NCBI GenBank assembly: GCA_017512885.1
Contig: JAFWEP010000006.1
Span: forward strand, 124,001-188,000
Length of the DNA stretch: 64,000 nucleotides
Source of the DNA: Erysipelotrichaceae bacterium
GTDB taxonomy: Bacteria > Bacillota_I > Bacilli_A > Erysipelotrichales > Erysipelotrichaceae
Direction: 5' to 3'
In this document: positions 42,103-50,513 of the stretch, one piece after another
How the letters are laid out: the number at the start of each line of letters is the position of its first letter
How positions within the stretch are numbered: position 1 is the stretch's first letter
Notes under the pieces: generated by a model
The model's input: the letters and a program-made list of their open reading frames with translations, nothing else
Databases searched by the model: none
What the model was told of the DNA's origin: nothing
Position numbers and translations under genes: made by a program

Positions 42103-43308
42103 ATGGCTGAATACTTCAAGAATAAAAACATCAAGGATGAACTGGCTATCATCGGCATGGGCTGCACCAAGTTCGGTGAACGCTGGGATGTCGGTCTCTC
42201 CGACCTGATCATCGATGCCGCCTTCGAAGCCTTCGAAGATGCCGGCATCAAGCCCTCCGATGTGGAAGTCTGCTACTTCGCCAATACCAATGCTCCGAAC
42301 AACTGTTCCGGTACTCCGGTCACCGATGCCCTGAAGATCCACGGTATCCCGGTCACCCGCAACGAGAACTGGTGCACCTCCGGTCATATCGCTCTGATCA
42401 ATGCCTGCCTGGCTGTCTCCAGCGGCATGTGTGATATCGCCATGGCCATCGGTGCCGAAAAGCTGAAGGACAAGGGCTACGCCGGCATGGGCGTCGGCCG
42501 CGGTCTGGATCCGGTCCGGGAAGCCCGGCGGGATGCCCCCGGTTCCTTCGCGCTGATCGCCGAGGCCTACGGCAAGAAATACGGTTATTCCTACGATGAG
42601 ATCAAGACCGCGCTGGCGAAGATCGACATCAAGAACCACTATAACGGCTCATTGAGCCCGAAAGCCCATTTCCACAACAAGCTGACCATGGAACAGGTCA
42701 TGGCCGCACCGATGATCGCTTCGCCCTTAGGTCTCTATGACTGCTGCGGTACTTCCGACGGCGCGGCCTGCGCGATCATCACCCGGGCTGATCTGGCAGA
42801 GAAGTTCCGCAAGGATCCGATCTACATCAAGGGCTTCGGCTGCGCGACGGATATGATCACCCCGCACTACCGTCCTCGGGACTTCGACTGGACCAGTTTC
42901 GAAGCGTTGCGCAACTGCGCCAAAATGGCTTACGAGATGGCTGGCATCACCGATCCCCGCGAACAGATCGATCTGGCGGAAGTCCATGACTGCTTCTCGG
43001 TCACGGAGATGACGATCTACGAAGATTTCGGTTTCTCCAAGCGAGGAGAAGCCATCAAGGATATCAACGACGGTTTCTTCGAGAGGACCGGCGGCTTACC
43101 TGTCAACGTCGACGGCGGCCTGAAGTGCTTCGGCCATCCGGTCGGTGCCTCCGGCATCCGTATGACCTACGAGATCTACAAGCAGCTGCAGCACAAGGTC
43201 GATAATCCCGAGCGTCAGCTGGAAGATGTCCACATCGGTCTCTCCCAGACCTTCGGCGGTCCGCCGCAGATCGCTGCCTGCATGATCCTGGGCAATGAGA
43301 AAGGATAA
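42103..43308 (+). CDS. SCP-x-type thiolase (acyl-CoA C-C bond enzyme)
   Basis: 401 residues from the ATG at 42103 (AAGGGAGG upstream), 1 base after the preceding stop. Thiolase residues are present: Cys91 in NENWCTSGH, His in AEVHDCFS, GHPVGASG and a late Cys (QIAACMILG). SCP-x-type members form or cleave beta-keto acyl-CoA bonds, and several depend on a DUF35 partner (Ltp2/ChsH2 aldolase, PhlC/PhlB acylase, archaeal acetoacetyl-CoA thiolase). The fused HMGS-DUF35 protein encoded directly upstream is the obvious partner. Direction and substrate unknown. Confidence 0.93.
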   Translation: MAEYFKNKNIKDELAIIGMGCTKFGERWDVGLSDLIIDAAFEAFEDAGIKPSDVEVCYFANTNAPNNCSGTPVTDALKIHGIPVTRNENWCTSGHIALINACLAVSSGMCDIAMAIGAEKLKDKGYAGMGVGRGLDPVREARRDAPGSFALIAEAYGKKYGYSYDEIKTALAKIDIKNHYNGSLSPKAHFHNKLTMEQVMAAPMIASPLGLYDCCGTSDGAACAIITRADLAEKFRKDPIYIKGFGCATDMITPHYRPRDFDWTSFEALRNCAKMAYEMAGITDPREQIDLAEVHDCFSVTEMTIYEDFGFSKRGEAIKDINDGFFERTGGLPVNVDGGLKCFGHPVGASGIRMTYEIYKQLQHKVDNPERQLEDVHIGLSQTFGGPPQIAACMILGNEKG

Positions 43309-43312
43309 GAAG

Positions 43313-44497
43313 ATGAGTAAAGGTGCATTAGAAGGGATCCGGGTCCTGGACCTGGGCCGCGTCCTGGCAGCGCCTTCCGCTGCTGCCCTCCTGGGCGACA
43401 TGGGAGCCGATGTCATCAAAGTCGAACAGCCGGTCAAGGGCGATGATTCCCGTAACTTCGCTCCGATCAAGAACGGTGCTTCCGGTTACTACAAGAACTT
43501 CAACCGCAGCAAGCGCGGTATCACCCTCGATCTGAAAAAGGGGAAGGATGTCTTCCTCGATCTGGTGAAGACAGCCGATGTCGTCATTGAGAACTTCCGT
43601 CCCGGTACGATGGAAAAGCTCGGACTGGGCTATGAGGAACTGAAGAAGATCAATCCGCGTCTGATCTACGGTTCGATCTCCGGCTTCGGCGCGACCGGCC
43701 CCTACAAATACCGGGCCGGTTACGATACGATGTCCCAGGCCTGGGCCGGTGTCATGAGCATTACCGGCTGGCCGCAGGATGATCCGGTCCGCTGCGGCGC
43801 TTCCTTCGGGGATGTCGTCGGCGGTCTGAACCTGGTCATCGGCGTCCTGGCCGCGCTGCGTTACCGTGATCTGACTGGTGAAGGTCAGTTCATCGATATC
43901 TCACTGGTCGACGGCTGCATCACCTGTGAAGCTTCCATGATGCAGGTCTACCTGACCAACGGCACCGTTCCTACCAAGAACGGCAACTGCTACACTTCCT
44001 CCGCTCCGGGCGGCGGTTACCACACCAAAGACGGCTACATGGTCATCAACGGTTCCGCTCCGAAGTTCTGGGCTCTGCTCTGCAACGAGATGGGCAAGCC
44101 GGAACTGATCGAAGACGAACGCTTCGCTACCAACCCGCTGCGCGTCGCACACCGGGCGGAGCTCGATACGATCGTCGAAGCCTGGACGACTTCCCTGACC
44201 ACCAATGAGATCATGGACCGCCTGCTGCCGAAGGGCTTCGCCTGCGCTCCGATCTATTCCCTGGATCAGGTCGTAGCCGACGAACAGTTCTCGGTCTACC
44301 GGAACATGTTCCCGGAGATCGACGATCCCGATCATGGGAAGACCCGCTTCACCAATTCCGCCATCAAAATGTCGGAAACGATGCCCGAGATCCGCAAACC
44401 GGCTCCGCGCCTAGGTGAAGACAACGAGACCATCTACGGCGAACTGGGCTACTCGGAAGAGAAGATCGCCCAGCTGAAGGAAGACCAGGTCATCTGA
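43313..44497 (+). CDS. CaiB/BaiF-type CoA-transferase
   Basis: 394 residues from the ATG at 43313; an ATG 18 bases earlier lies in the thiolase's last codons. Family motifs: LEGIRVLDLGRVLAAPSAAALLGDMGADVIKVE, VIENFRPGTMEKLGLGYEEL and SISGFGATGPY; the catalytic Asp fits GYDTMSQAWAG (residues ~142-152). Only moderately like the 37793 enzyme, so the two probably use different acids or act at different steps (one activating the substrate, one recycling CoA). In the core operon between the thiolase and the hydrolase. Confidence 0.95.
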   Translation: MSKGALEGIRVLDLGRVLAAPSAAALLGDMGADVIKVEQPVKGDDSRNFAPIKNGASGYYKNFNRSKRGITLDLKKGKDVFLDLVKTADVVIENFRPGTMEKLGLGYEELKKINPRLIYGSISGFGATGPYKYRAGYDTMSQAWAGVMSITGWPQDDPVRCGASFGDVVGGLNLVIGVLAALRYRDLTGEGQFIDISLVDGCITCEASMMQVYLTNGTVPTKNGNCYTSSAPGGGYHTKDGYMVINGSAPKFWALLCNEMGKPELIEDERFATNPLRVAHRAELDTIVEAWTTSLTTNEIMDRLLPKGFACAPIYSLDQVVADEQFSVYRNMFPEIDDPDHGKTRFTNSAIKMSETMPEIRKPAPRLGEDNETIYGELGYSEEKIAQLKEDQVI

Positions 44498-44498
44498 C

Positions 44499-45308
44499 AT
44501 GATCAGTTCCTACTATGTCGATGTGGACGGGGTAAAGATCTGCGTCGAGACCAACAACGGCCCCAAAGAGAACGGCACGATGTGCTGCTTCGTCTCCGCT
44601 GGAAGGGACTCCCGCTCTTACCACGGTATCATGAACTATCTGCAGGACCGTTACGAAGTGATCTGCTTCGATATGCCCGGTCACGGCAAATCCTGGCCGC
44701 TGCCGGGACTGAAGTGCCTGGATAACTACGTGGACTTCTGTGAGTTCATCATCCGCACCTTCGAAGTCCTGGGCATTGAGAATCCGATCTGTCTGGGAGC
44801 AGCCTTAGGCGGCAATGCCTGCTTCTATCTGGCACAGCACATCCCGATCAGGGCGATCGTCTCGATGACCGGAACAGACTACTCTCCCTTCGTATCACAG
44901 AACGTGATCGACAACCTCGATCATCCCTACGCCAGTGTGCAGCATACCCATCTGGACTTCACGAACAGTCTGATCGGTTCCGCTGTCCCGCAGGAGAACC
45001 GTGATCTGATCCTCTGGGGCGTGATCAGTGAATGTGGCCGAACGAAGAAAGCCGATTACGGCGGAGTCTATAATGGTTTCGATGTCCGCAAGGATATGGA
45101 CAAAGTGACCTGCCCCTGTCTAATCATCCGCGGCGGAGATGACTGGAGTGAGAACCAGCAGATGCATGACGAAGTCATGGCCAGACTGGTCAACTGCCGC
45201 TATCTCAGCTACAAGGTGATCCCCGGGATCGCGCACTATCATCCGACGGAAGCGCCGGAACTGATCAGTGACGTGATCGTGCAATTCTTGCAGGAAGCAA
45301 AAGCTTAG
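44499..45308 (+). CDS. Alpha/beta hydrolase homologue lacking the nucleophile Ser
   Basis: 269 residues, 1 base after the CoA-transferase gene. The alpha/beta-hydrolase fold is clear (VICFDMPGHGKSWPLPG, LIIRGGDDW, late His in GIAHYHPTEAPE). At the nucleophile elbow it reads LGAALGGN, with Ala102 where the paralogue at 45729 has Ser104 (VGCSVAGN). It thus should not work as a normal serine hydrolase. It may be a non-catalytic partner, or may use another residue, as some C-C lyases and decarboxylase-like members do. Similar length and colinear sequence show it is a duplication of the 45729 gene. Confidence 0.9.
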   Translation: MISSYYVDVDGVKICVETNNGPKENGTMCCFVSAGRDSRSYHGIMNYLQDRYEVICFDMPGHGKSWPLPGLKCLDNYVDFCEFIIRTFEVLGIENPICLGAALGGNACFYLAQHIPIRAIVSMTGTDYSPFVSQNVIDNLDHPYASVQHTHLDFTNSLIGSAVPQENRDLILWGVISECGRTKKADYGGVYNGFDVRKDMDKVTCPCLIIRGGDDWSENQQMHDEVMARLVNCRYLSYKVIPGIAHYHPTEAPELISDVIVQFLQEAKA

Positions 45309-45325
45309 CTTGAAAAGGAGGAACT

Positions 45326-45718
45326 ATGTCGAATCAGGAAAAGCTTGAGAAATTCAAAAAACTTCAGGAAATGATCAACGGTCCGGAAGCCGCTGAATTC
45401 CTGGACTACTGGGATGGTCGTTTCTTCACGGGAGATATGACCTTCATCATGAACGGAGTCCCCTTCAACATGTTTTTCTACAAGGGGAAGATGATCGACG
45501 TCTTCATCGGTCAGCCGTCTAACGGCTACAACGTCGGTCTCTCCGGAGATGAGGAACAGTGGAACACCTTCTTCCAGCACCGCAACTTCCAGCTCGCTAC
45601 TTCGGTCAAGCACTGTGACCGCCCCTTCACCAATCTGGGAAGCGCTCTGGCCAATCGTCAGAACAACGCTGTCATCGCTCAGGTCGCCCGCTTAACAGCG
45701 AAGGCGTTCTGCGACTAA
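45326..45718 (+). CDS. Small SCP2-like protein (tentative)
   Basis: 130 residues with AAGGAGG before the ATG. N-terminal helix (KLEKFKKLQEMINGPEAAEFLDYW), then beta strands DMTFIMNGVPFNMFFYKGKMIDVFIG and NVGLSGDEEQWNTFFQ. The order strand-rich half, then 'edW' helix, recalls sterol-carrier-protein-2 domains that bind hydrophobic acyl chains, but the match is weak. Located between the two hydrolase paralogues, it may bind the same ligand. Otherwise unknown. Confidence 0.75.
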   Translation: MSNQEKLEKFKKLQEMINGPEAAEFLDYWDGRFFTGDMTFIMNGVPFNMFFYKGKMIDVFIGQPSNGYNVGLSGDEEQWNTFFQHRNFQLATSVKHCDRPFTNLGSALANRQNNAVIAQVARLTAKAFCD

Positions 45719-45728
45719 GGAGGACACA

Positions 45729-46550
45729 ATGGCTATTCGCGGCGCATATGTGAATGTCAAGGGCATTCAGACTTACTATGAGACCAACGATGGTCCGAAG
45801 AACCCGCATGGCACGCTGGTATGCCTGCATACCGCCGGCCGTGACACCCGTCAGTACCATGGTCTGATGGACTACTTCCAGGATAAGTACAATGTCATAG
45901 CCTTCGATTTCCCAGCTCATGGCAAATCCTGGCCGCTCCCCGGTCTGACCGGCATCAAGACCAAGGAAGAATACGGCGAATTCACCTGGGCTTTCATCCA
46001 GGAACTGGGCATCGATGATCCGATCGTCGTCGGCTGCTCTGTCGCCGGCAACATGGTCTACTACCTGGCAGAGAACTATCCGGTCCGGGCAATGGTCTCC
46101 ATGCAGGGATCCCCGCAGATCCTGGCCATGCAGACGAGCTACGGCACCACCGTTGACCTGCTGGACAACCCCTATGTTTCCTGCCAGCACTCACACTGGG
46201 ATTTCTCCGAGAGCCTGATGGGCAAGAAGTGCCCGAAGGAAGCGCATGACCTGATCATGTGGGGCGTCTGCCAAGAGATCGGCCGCACCAAGAAGTGTGA
46301 CCTGTCCCTCTACAACAACTACGATGTCACGGCTGATCTCGATAAGATCACCTGTCCGTCCCTGCTGATCCGCGGTCTGGATGACTGGAACGTTCCGGAT
46401 CATTACTACGAGACAGCGATCAAGGGTATGGTCAACTGCCCGAAACTGGAATGGAAGAAGGTCGAAGGCTACGGTCACTTCATCGCTGTTGAAGCTCCGG
46501 AGATCGTCGGCGAACTGATCGACAACTTCCTGAACGAAGCAAACGCGTAA
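45729..46550 (+). CDS. Alpha/beta hydrolase with intact nucleophile
   Basis: 273 residues, AAGGAGGACACA before the start. Elbow VGCSVAGN with Ser104; FDFPAHGKSWPLPGL; acid in LLIRGLDDWNVPDHYY; His in VEGYGHFIAVEAPE. The group includes enol-lactonases, C-C bond hydrolases (MhpC/BphD) and esterases. The neighbouring muconate-cycloisomerase-like gene starts 4 bases on, which recalls the CatB/PcaD pair of the beta-ketoadipate pathway, where a lactone made by one is opened by the other. That reading is inference. Confidence 0.93.
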   Translation: MAIRGAYVNVKGIQTYYETNDGPKNPHGTLVCLHTAGRDTRQYHGLMDYFQDKYNVIAFDFPAHGKSWPLPGLTGIKTKEEYGEFTWAFIQELGIDDPIVVGCSVAGNMVYYLAENYPVRAMVSMQGSPQILAMQTSYGTTVDLLDNPYVSCQHSHWDFSESLMGKKCPKEAHDLIMWGVCQEIGRTKKCDLSLYNNYDVTADLDKITCPSLLIRGLDDWNVPDHYYETAIKGMVNCPKLEWKKVEGYGHFIAVEAPEIVGELIDNFLNEANA

Positions 46551-46554
46551 GACC

Positions 46555-47664
46555 ATGGCAAAGATCGTTGATGTCGAACTGATCCCGATCGCGATCCCCC
46601 AGACGTATGAAACGCACTGGGCCAACGGTCAGATCAGCGTCGCCAAGCATACCCTGATCAAAGTCATCGCCGAAGACGGTACCTACGGTGTCGGGGAAGC
46701 CGTACCGCGTACCGGTATCTACGGTGAGACGCAGGAATCCATCCTGCAGGTGCTGCGGGAAGCGATCATCCCGCGCATCCTGGGCATCGATTCCTTCAAT
46801 ACCGAACTGCTCTGGGAACGCATGAACGAGACCCCGTTCAATTTCGTTGCCAAGGGTACGGTCGATGTCGCTGTCCACGACCTGAACGGCAAGCTACTGG
46901 GTGTTCCGACTGCTTATCTCTTAGGCGGTGTCTATCGCGAGAGAGTGCCGCTCTGCTGGGTCTCCGGCGGTTCCTGGTTCCCGCATGACTTCATCATCGA
47001 TGAGACCAAGCGCATCATCTCCGAAGGCTACAAGGGCATCAAGCTGAAAGCCGGACACTTCAAGGAAGACGTAGAACTGGCCAAGGAGATCCGCAGCTTC
47101 GCACCGGAAGACTTTGAGATCTACCTCGATCCCAACCAGCTCTACACCCGTGAACAGCTGATGTATGTCGGCGCACACCTCTCCGGTGTCGTCAACGCCA
47201 TCGAAGAGCCGGTACCGGCCTGGAACGACGTGACCCGCAAGGAATTCACGGAACGTTACCCGCTGATCCCGCTGCTTTCCGATGAGAGCACCTTCTCGGT
47301 CCCGGATACTTACCGTCAGATGCAGTTAGGGGCTATCAAGCGTCTGGCGATCAAGATCCCGCGCACCGGTTACACGATGTCCAAGAAACTGGTCCATCTG
47401 GCCGAATGCAACCACATGCAGACCCAGATCTCCACACAGGCCGAGACAGACCTCGGCTGCGCAGCCTGCCTGACCTTCGCTGTTTCCAGCCGTCAGATCA
47501 GCCTGCCCTGTGAGATCGCCTACTATAAGAAAGGCATGTATCCGAAGTCCCTGTTAGTCGAACCGTTAAAGATCGAAGACGGCTACATGGTCTTCCCGAA
47601 CAAACCCGGTATCGGTGTTGATGTCAACTGGGATGTCATCGAAGAATATCGCGTAAACAAATAA
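46555..47664 (+). CDS. Muconate-lactonizing/mandelate-racemase-type enzyme (enolase superfamily)
   Basis: 369 residues. The MLE-subgroup active site is complete: Lys163-x-Lys165 (IKLKAG), metal ligands Asp192 (YLDPNQ), Glu218 (IEEPVP) and Asp243 (LLSDES), and the second base Lys267 (AIKIPR). Such enzymes abstract a proton next to a carboxylate to cycloisomerise, racemise, epimerise or dehydrate. In this cluster a lactone-forming or dehydrating step is plausible. The ribosome-binding site is weak (4-base gap after the hydrolase), suggesting coupling. Confidence 0.95.
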   Translation: MAKIVDVELIPIAIPQTYETHWANGQISVAKHTLIKVIAEDGTYGVGEAVPRTGIYGETQESILQVLREAIIPRILGIDSFNTELLWERMNETPFNFVAKGTVDVAVHDLNGKLLGVPTAYLLGGVYRERVPLCWVSGGSWFPHDFIIDETKRIISEGYKGIKLKAGHFKEDVELAKEIRSFAPEDFEIYLDPNQLYTREQLMYVGAHLSGVVNAIEEPVPAWNDVTRKEFTERYPLIPLLSDESTFSVPDTYRQMQLGAIKRLAIKIPRTGYTMSKKLVHLAECNHMQTQISTQAETDLGCAACLTFAVSSRQISLPCEIAYYKKGMYPKSLLVEPLKIEDGYMVFPNKPGIGVDVNWDVIEEYRVNK

Positions 47665-47685
47665 AAGAAAAGGGAGAAACAAGAA

Positions 47686-48978
47686 ATGCCTATTTTTGGG
47701 GAATTACTGGCGCCTTACGCTCCGGTCGTCTGTCTGATCATCCTGATCATCACCCTCATCCTCTTCGCTACCGAAGTCTTTAAATCCGGTATCACAGCGA
47801 TCGCCTGCGGTATCGTCATGAACCTCTGCGGCTTCATCACCAATGCCGAATTCACTTCCGGCTTCTCGAACACAGTCACCATCTTCTGCTTAGGTATCGC
47901 CATGGTTGGTACGGCAATGGCCGAGACCGGCTGCGCTTCCTACCTCGGCAAGAAGCTGCTGTCTGTCGTGAAACTCGATGAGAGAGGCACGATCGTCGTC
48001 CTGTTCACGCTGGTCGCGATCCTGTCCGCCTTCCTGAACAACACTTCCTGTGTCGTCATCGGTCTCTACCTCTCCATCGCGATCTGCCAGTCTTCCGAAG
48101 GCCGCTTCAAAGTCCGCAACTTCCTGATGCCGATGGGTATCGCCGGTGTCTGCGGCGGCGGCGCTTCCATGATCGGTTCCACCACTCAGCTGTCCATCGC
48201 GGCATTGCTGCCGGATATGGGCTTCGAAATGAAGATGTGGGACCTGGCCAAGCCGGGCGTCATCGTACCGCTGATCTTCATCGTCTGGTACTACTTCTTC
48301 GGCTACAACATCATGCAGAAGACCTTCGACTTCCCGGAACCGGAAAGCATGAAGGATCTGAACTCCAGCGCCCTAAAGGAATTTGATCCAAAGAACTTCA
48401 AGGGCTGGATCCCGGCAATCATCCTGGTCGGCTGTATCGCTCTGACCCTCCTCGGCTGGAACATCGCGATCGTCGGAATGATGGGTATGTGCTTAGCCAT
48501 CATGACCGGCAGTATCTCCTTCAAGAGAGCGGTGGAAACGACGGACTGGAACGTCTTCTTCCTGATCGCCGGCGGCGTTGGTTTCGCAGCCGGTGTCAAG
48601 AACGCGGGTACCGCGGACATGGTCGCCAACTGGATCGTCCGCGTCCTGGGCGCTGCTCCGCCGATCGTCTATCTGGTCATCTTCACGATCCTCTGCGCCA
48701 TCATGACCAACGTCATGACCAACATCGGCACGGCGCTGATCATGACGCCGATCGCGGCTGCGGTCGCGGCACAGGCCGGCTTCAGCGCTTACCCGCTGAT
48801 CCTCTGCGTCATCTGGGGCGCCAACATGCCTTACTCCACCCCGGTCGGTGCTTCTCCGATCACCATGACCATGATGGGCGGATACCGATTCAAGGACTAC
48901 ACACGAGTCAATATCATCCCGAACATCGTCGCTGCGATCGCATTGGCTCTTCTGACTCCGATCTTCTGGCCGCTTTGA
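47686..48978 (+). CDS. SLC13/ion-transporter-superfamily permease
   Basis: 430 residues, 11-12 membrane segments, AAGGGAG upstream. Same architecture as the permease at 39266: AILSAFLNNTSCVVIGLYLS with GVCGGGASMIGSTTQLS in the first half, and MTNVMTNIGTALIMTPIAAAV with ANMPYSTPVGASPITMTMMGGYRFKDY in the second. Probably imports a carboxylate used by the operon. Two such carriers in one cluster suggest either import and export or two related substrates. Good terminator after it. Confidence 0.9.
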   Translation: MPIFGELLAPYAPVVCLIILIITLILFATEVFKSGITAIACGIVMNLCGFITNAEFTSGFSNTVTIFCLGIAMVGTAMAETGCASYLGKKLLSVVKLDERGTIVVLFTLVAILSAFLNNTSCVVIGLYLSIAICQSSEGRFKVRNFLMPMGIAGVCGGGASMIGSTTQLSIAALLPDMGFEMKMWDLAKPGVIVPLIFIVWYYFFGYNIMQKTFDFPEPESMKDLNSSALKEFDPKNFKGWIPAIILVGCIALTLLGWNIAIVGMMGMCLAIMTGSISFKRAVETTDWNVFFLIAGGVGFAAGVKNAGTADMVANWIVRVLGAAPPIVYLVIFTILCAIMTNVMTNIGTALIMTPIAAAVAAQAGFSAYPLILCVIWGANMPYSTPVGASPITMTMMGGYRFKDYTRVNIIPNIVAAIALALLTPIFWPL

Positions 48979-48991
48979 TCTGTAACTGAAG

Positions 48992-49024
48992 GGGTGCTCC
49001 GGAAACGGAGCACCCTGTTTCTTT
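48992..49024 (+). terminator. Terminator after the second permease
   Basis: GGGTGCTCCG-GAAA-CGGAGCACCC (10 bp, GNRA loop), then TGTTTCTTT. Confidence 0.88.
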
Positions 49025-49054
49025 GCCGCAGAGTTCCGGCAGTGAGGTAACGAT

Positions 49055-49393
49055 ATGTACGAGTATGAAGATTTCAATTTCACCAATGTCACCTGGAAGA
49101 TGCGTGGCAAGAACGGTGAGGCATACCTGAACAAAGACGGTCAGGTTTATATCAAGCGGTCCGGCTGGTTCGATACCCCTTACCAGCTGCTGACCCGCGG
49201 AGCGACATTGTTTACGGTGGATGAGGTGGAAGACATCGTCATCAAGGAACCGGGCCTGGCCCGGGGCTACATCGACTTCTTCCCCCGCAACAAGCGTAAA
49301 GCCCGGGTCTGGCTGACCAATCCCTACCACCTTTCCGTCGCACAGACGATGAAGGAACGCATCGAGGAAAAAAGAAAGAAGTCCGTCAAATGA
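49055..49393 (+). CDS. Cluster-associated hypothetical protein
   Basis: 112 residues, GTGAGGTAACG before the start, no signal or membrane segment. Beta-rich centre (GEAYLNKDGQVYIKRSGWFDTPYQLLTRGATLF) and a charged C-terminal helix (SVAQTMKERIEEKRKKSVK). I recognise no family. It overlaps the thioesterase gene by 4 bases (ATGA), so it belongs to the second unit of the cluster. Confidence 0.75.
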   Translation: MYEYEDFNFTNVTWKMRGKNGEAYLNKDGQVYIKRSGWFDTPYQLLTRGATLFTVDEVEDIVIKEPGLARGYIDFFPRNKRKARVWLTNPYHLSVAQTMKERIEEKRKKSVK

Positions 49394-49809
49394 TCGATCT
49401 GCAGAAAGTGATGGATTCCCGCAACAACGCCCATTCCTTCCGCAATCTGATCGGGATCCGGCTGGTCGAACTGAAAGAAGGGGAAGCCCGCTGTGAACTG
49501 AAGATCACCTCCTGGCTGGAGAATCAGATCCATTCGGTGGCGGGCGGCTGTCACTACGCGATCGCTGACTCGGCAGCCGGAGCGGTCTGTGCCGCGACCG
49601 GCATCAAAGCTACGACGGTCAGCGCGGATTTCCACTATCTGCGCCCCGGCATTCGCTGCGAAAAACTCATCTGCACTGCTAAAGAGATCAAACACGGCAA
49701 GCGGCTGAGCGTCATCTCCACAGAAATCCGTGATCAGGATGATCGGCTCCTGAGCACCGGGATCTTTACCTTTGCCTATCTGAATGAGCCGATCGATTAC
49801 CTGGACTAA
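49390..49809 (+). CDS. PaaI-type hotdog thioesterase
   Basis: 139 residues. Hotdog signature HSVAGGCHYAIADSAAGAVCAATG (residues ~48-71; catalytic Asp in IAD) and VSADFHYLRPG. It would release CoA from an intermediate or dead-end acyl-CoA of the pathway, a common role for PaaI in ring and side-chain catabolism. Paralogue of the gene at 28461. Coupled by overlap to the preceding gene. Confidence 0.92.
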   Translation: MIDLQKVMDSRNNAHSFRNLIGIRLVELKEGEARCELKITSWLENQIHSVAGGCHYAIADSAAGAVCAATGIKATTVSADFHYLRPGIRCEKLICTAKEIKHGKRLSVISTEIRDQDDRLLSTGIFTFAYLNEPIDYLD

Positions 49810-49832
49810 ACAAGGAAAGAAAGAGAGAAGCA

Positions 49833-50510
49833 ATGTATACCTGTGCCCACTGCACGGTCAAAGGCTGCCGTGTAAAAGAAACTGAGAGACCCCTGCCGAA
49901 GAACTGCCCGATGGTCGTCCATCCGGAGATGACCGGGACCGTGCAGCCGGAATACTTTGATGAAAAAGACCACGAGCTCTATGTCCATTCCTCCGAGATC
50001 GAAGCCCTCGGTTACGGGAACTGGCCGCGTATCCGGGAGATCGTGGAGCTCTGCTATATGATGAACTGGAAGAAGGTCGGTCTGGCTTTCTGCGGCGGTC
50101 TGGCGGACGAAGGCCGCCGGGCGGCGGACATCTTCCGTAAGAATGGCCTGGAAGTCGTCTCCGTGATGTGCAAGACCGGTCACTGCGAGAAGGAGCAGGT
50201 CGGCATCCCGGTGGAACATCGGCTGCGCAAGTCGCTGGATTCCTGGGAATCGATGTGCAATCCGGTCATGCAGGCCAAACTGCTGAATGAACAGAAGGTC
50301 GACTTCGCGGTCGTCTGCGGACTCTGCGTCGGCCATGACACCCTCTTCTACAAGTACATCGAAGCCCCGGTCACCACCCTCATCACCAAGGACCGTCTGC
50401 TGGGTCATAACCCGGTCCAGGCGCTCTATGTCAACGGCATGTATATGGACCGCCGGGTCTACCGGGATCTCGATCCCAGTACTCCGCAGTATCCCCAAAA
50501 GGAGAACTGA
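49833..50510 (+). CDS. DUF1847 Cys-rich protein
   Basis: 225 residues. N-terminal CAHCTVKGCR plus NCPM (residues 4-32) look like a metal or Fe-S site; further Cys occur in MCKTGHC (~110) and VVCGLCVGHDTLF (~165). This fits the DUF1847 family found in anaerobes, function unknown. The gene is between the thioesterase and the flavoenzyme (3 bases), so it may be an accessory redox or metal protein for the latter. Confidence 0.85.
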   Translation: MYTCAHCTVKGCRVKETERPLPKNCPMVVHPEMTGTVQPEYFDEKDHELYVHSSEIEALGYGNWPRIREIVELCYMMNWKKVGLAFCGGLADEGRRAADIFRKNGLEVVSVMCKTGHCEKEQVGIPVEHRLRKSLDSWESMCNPVMQAKLLNEQKVDFAVVCGLCVGHDTLFYKYIEAPVTTLITKDRLLGHNPVQALYVNGMYMDRRVYRDLDPSTPQYPQKEN

Positions 50511-50513
50511 ACG

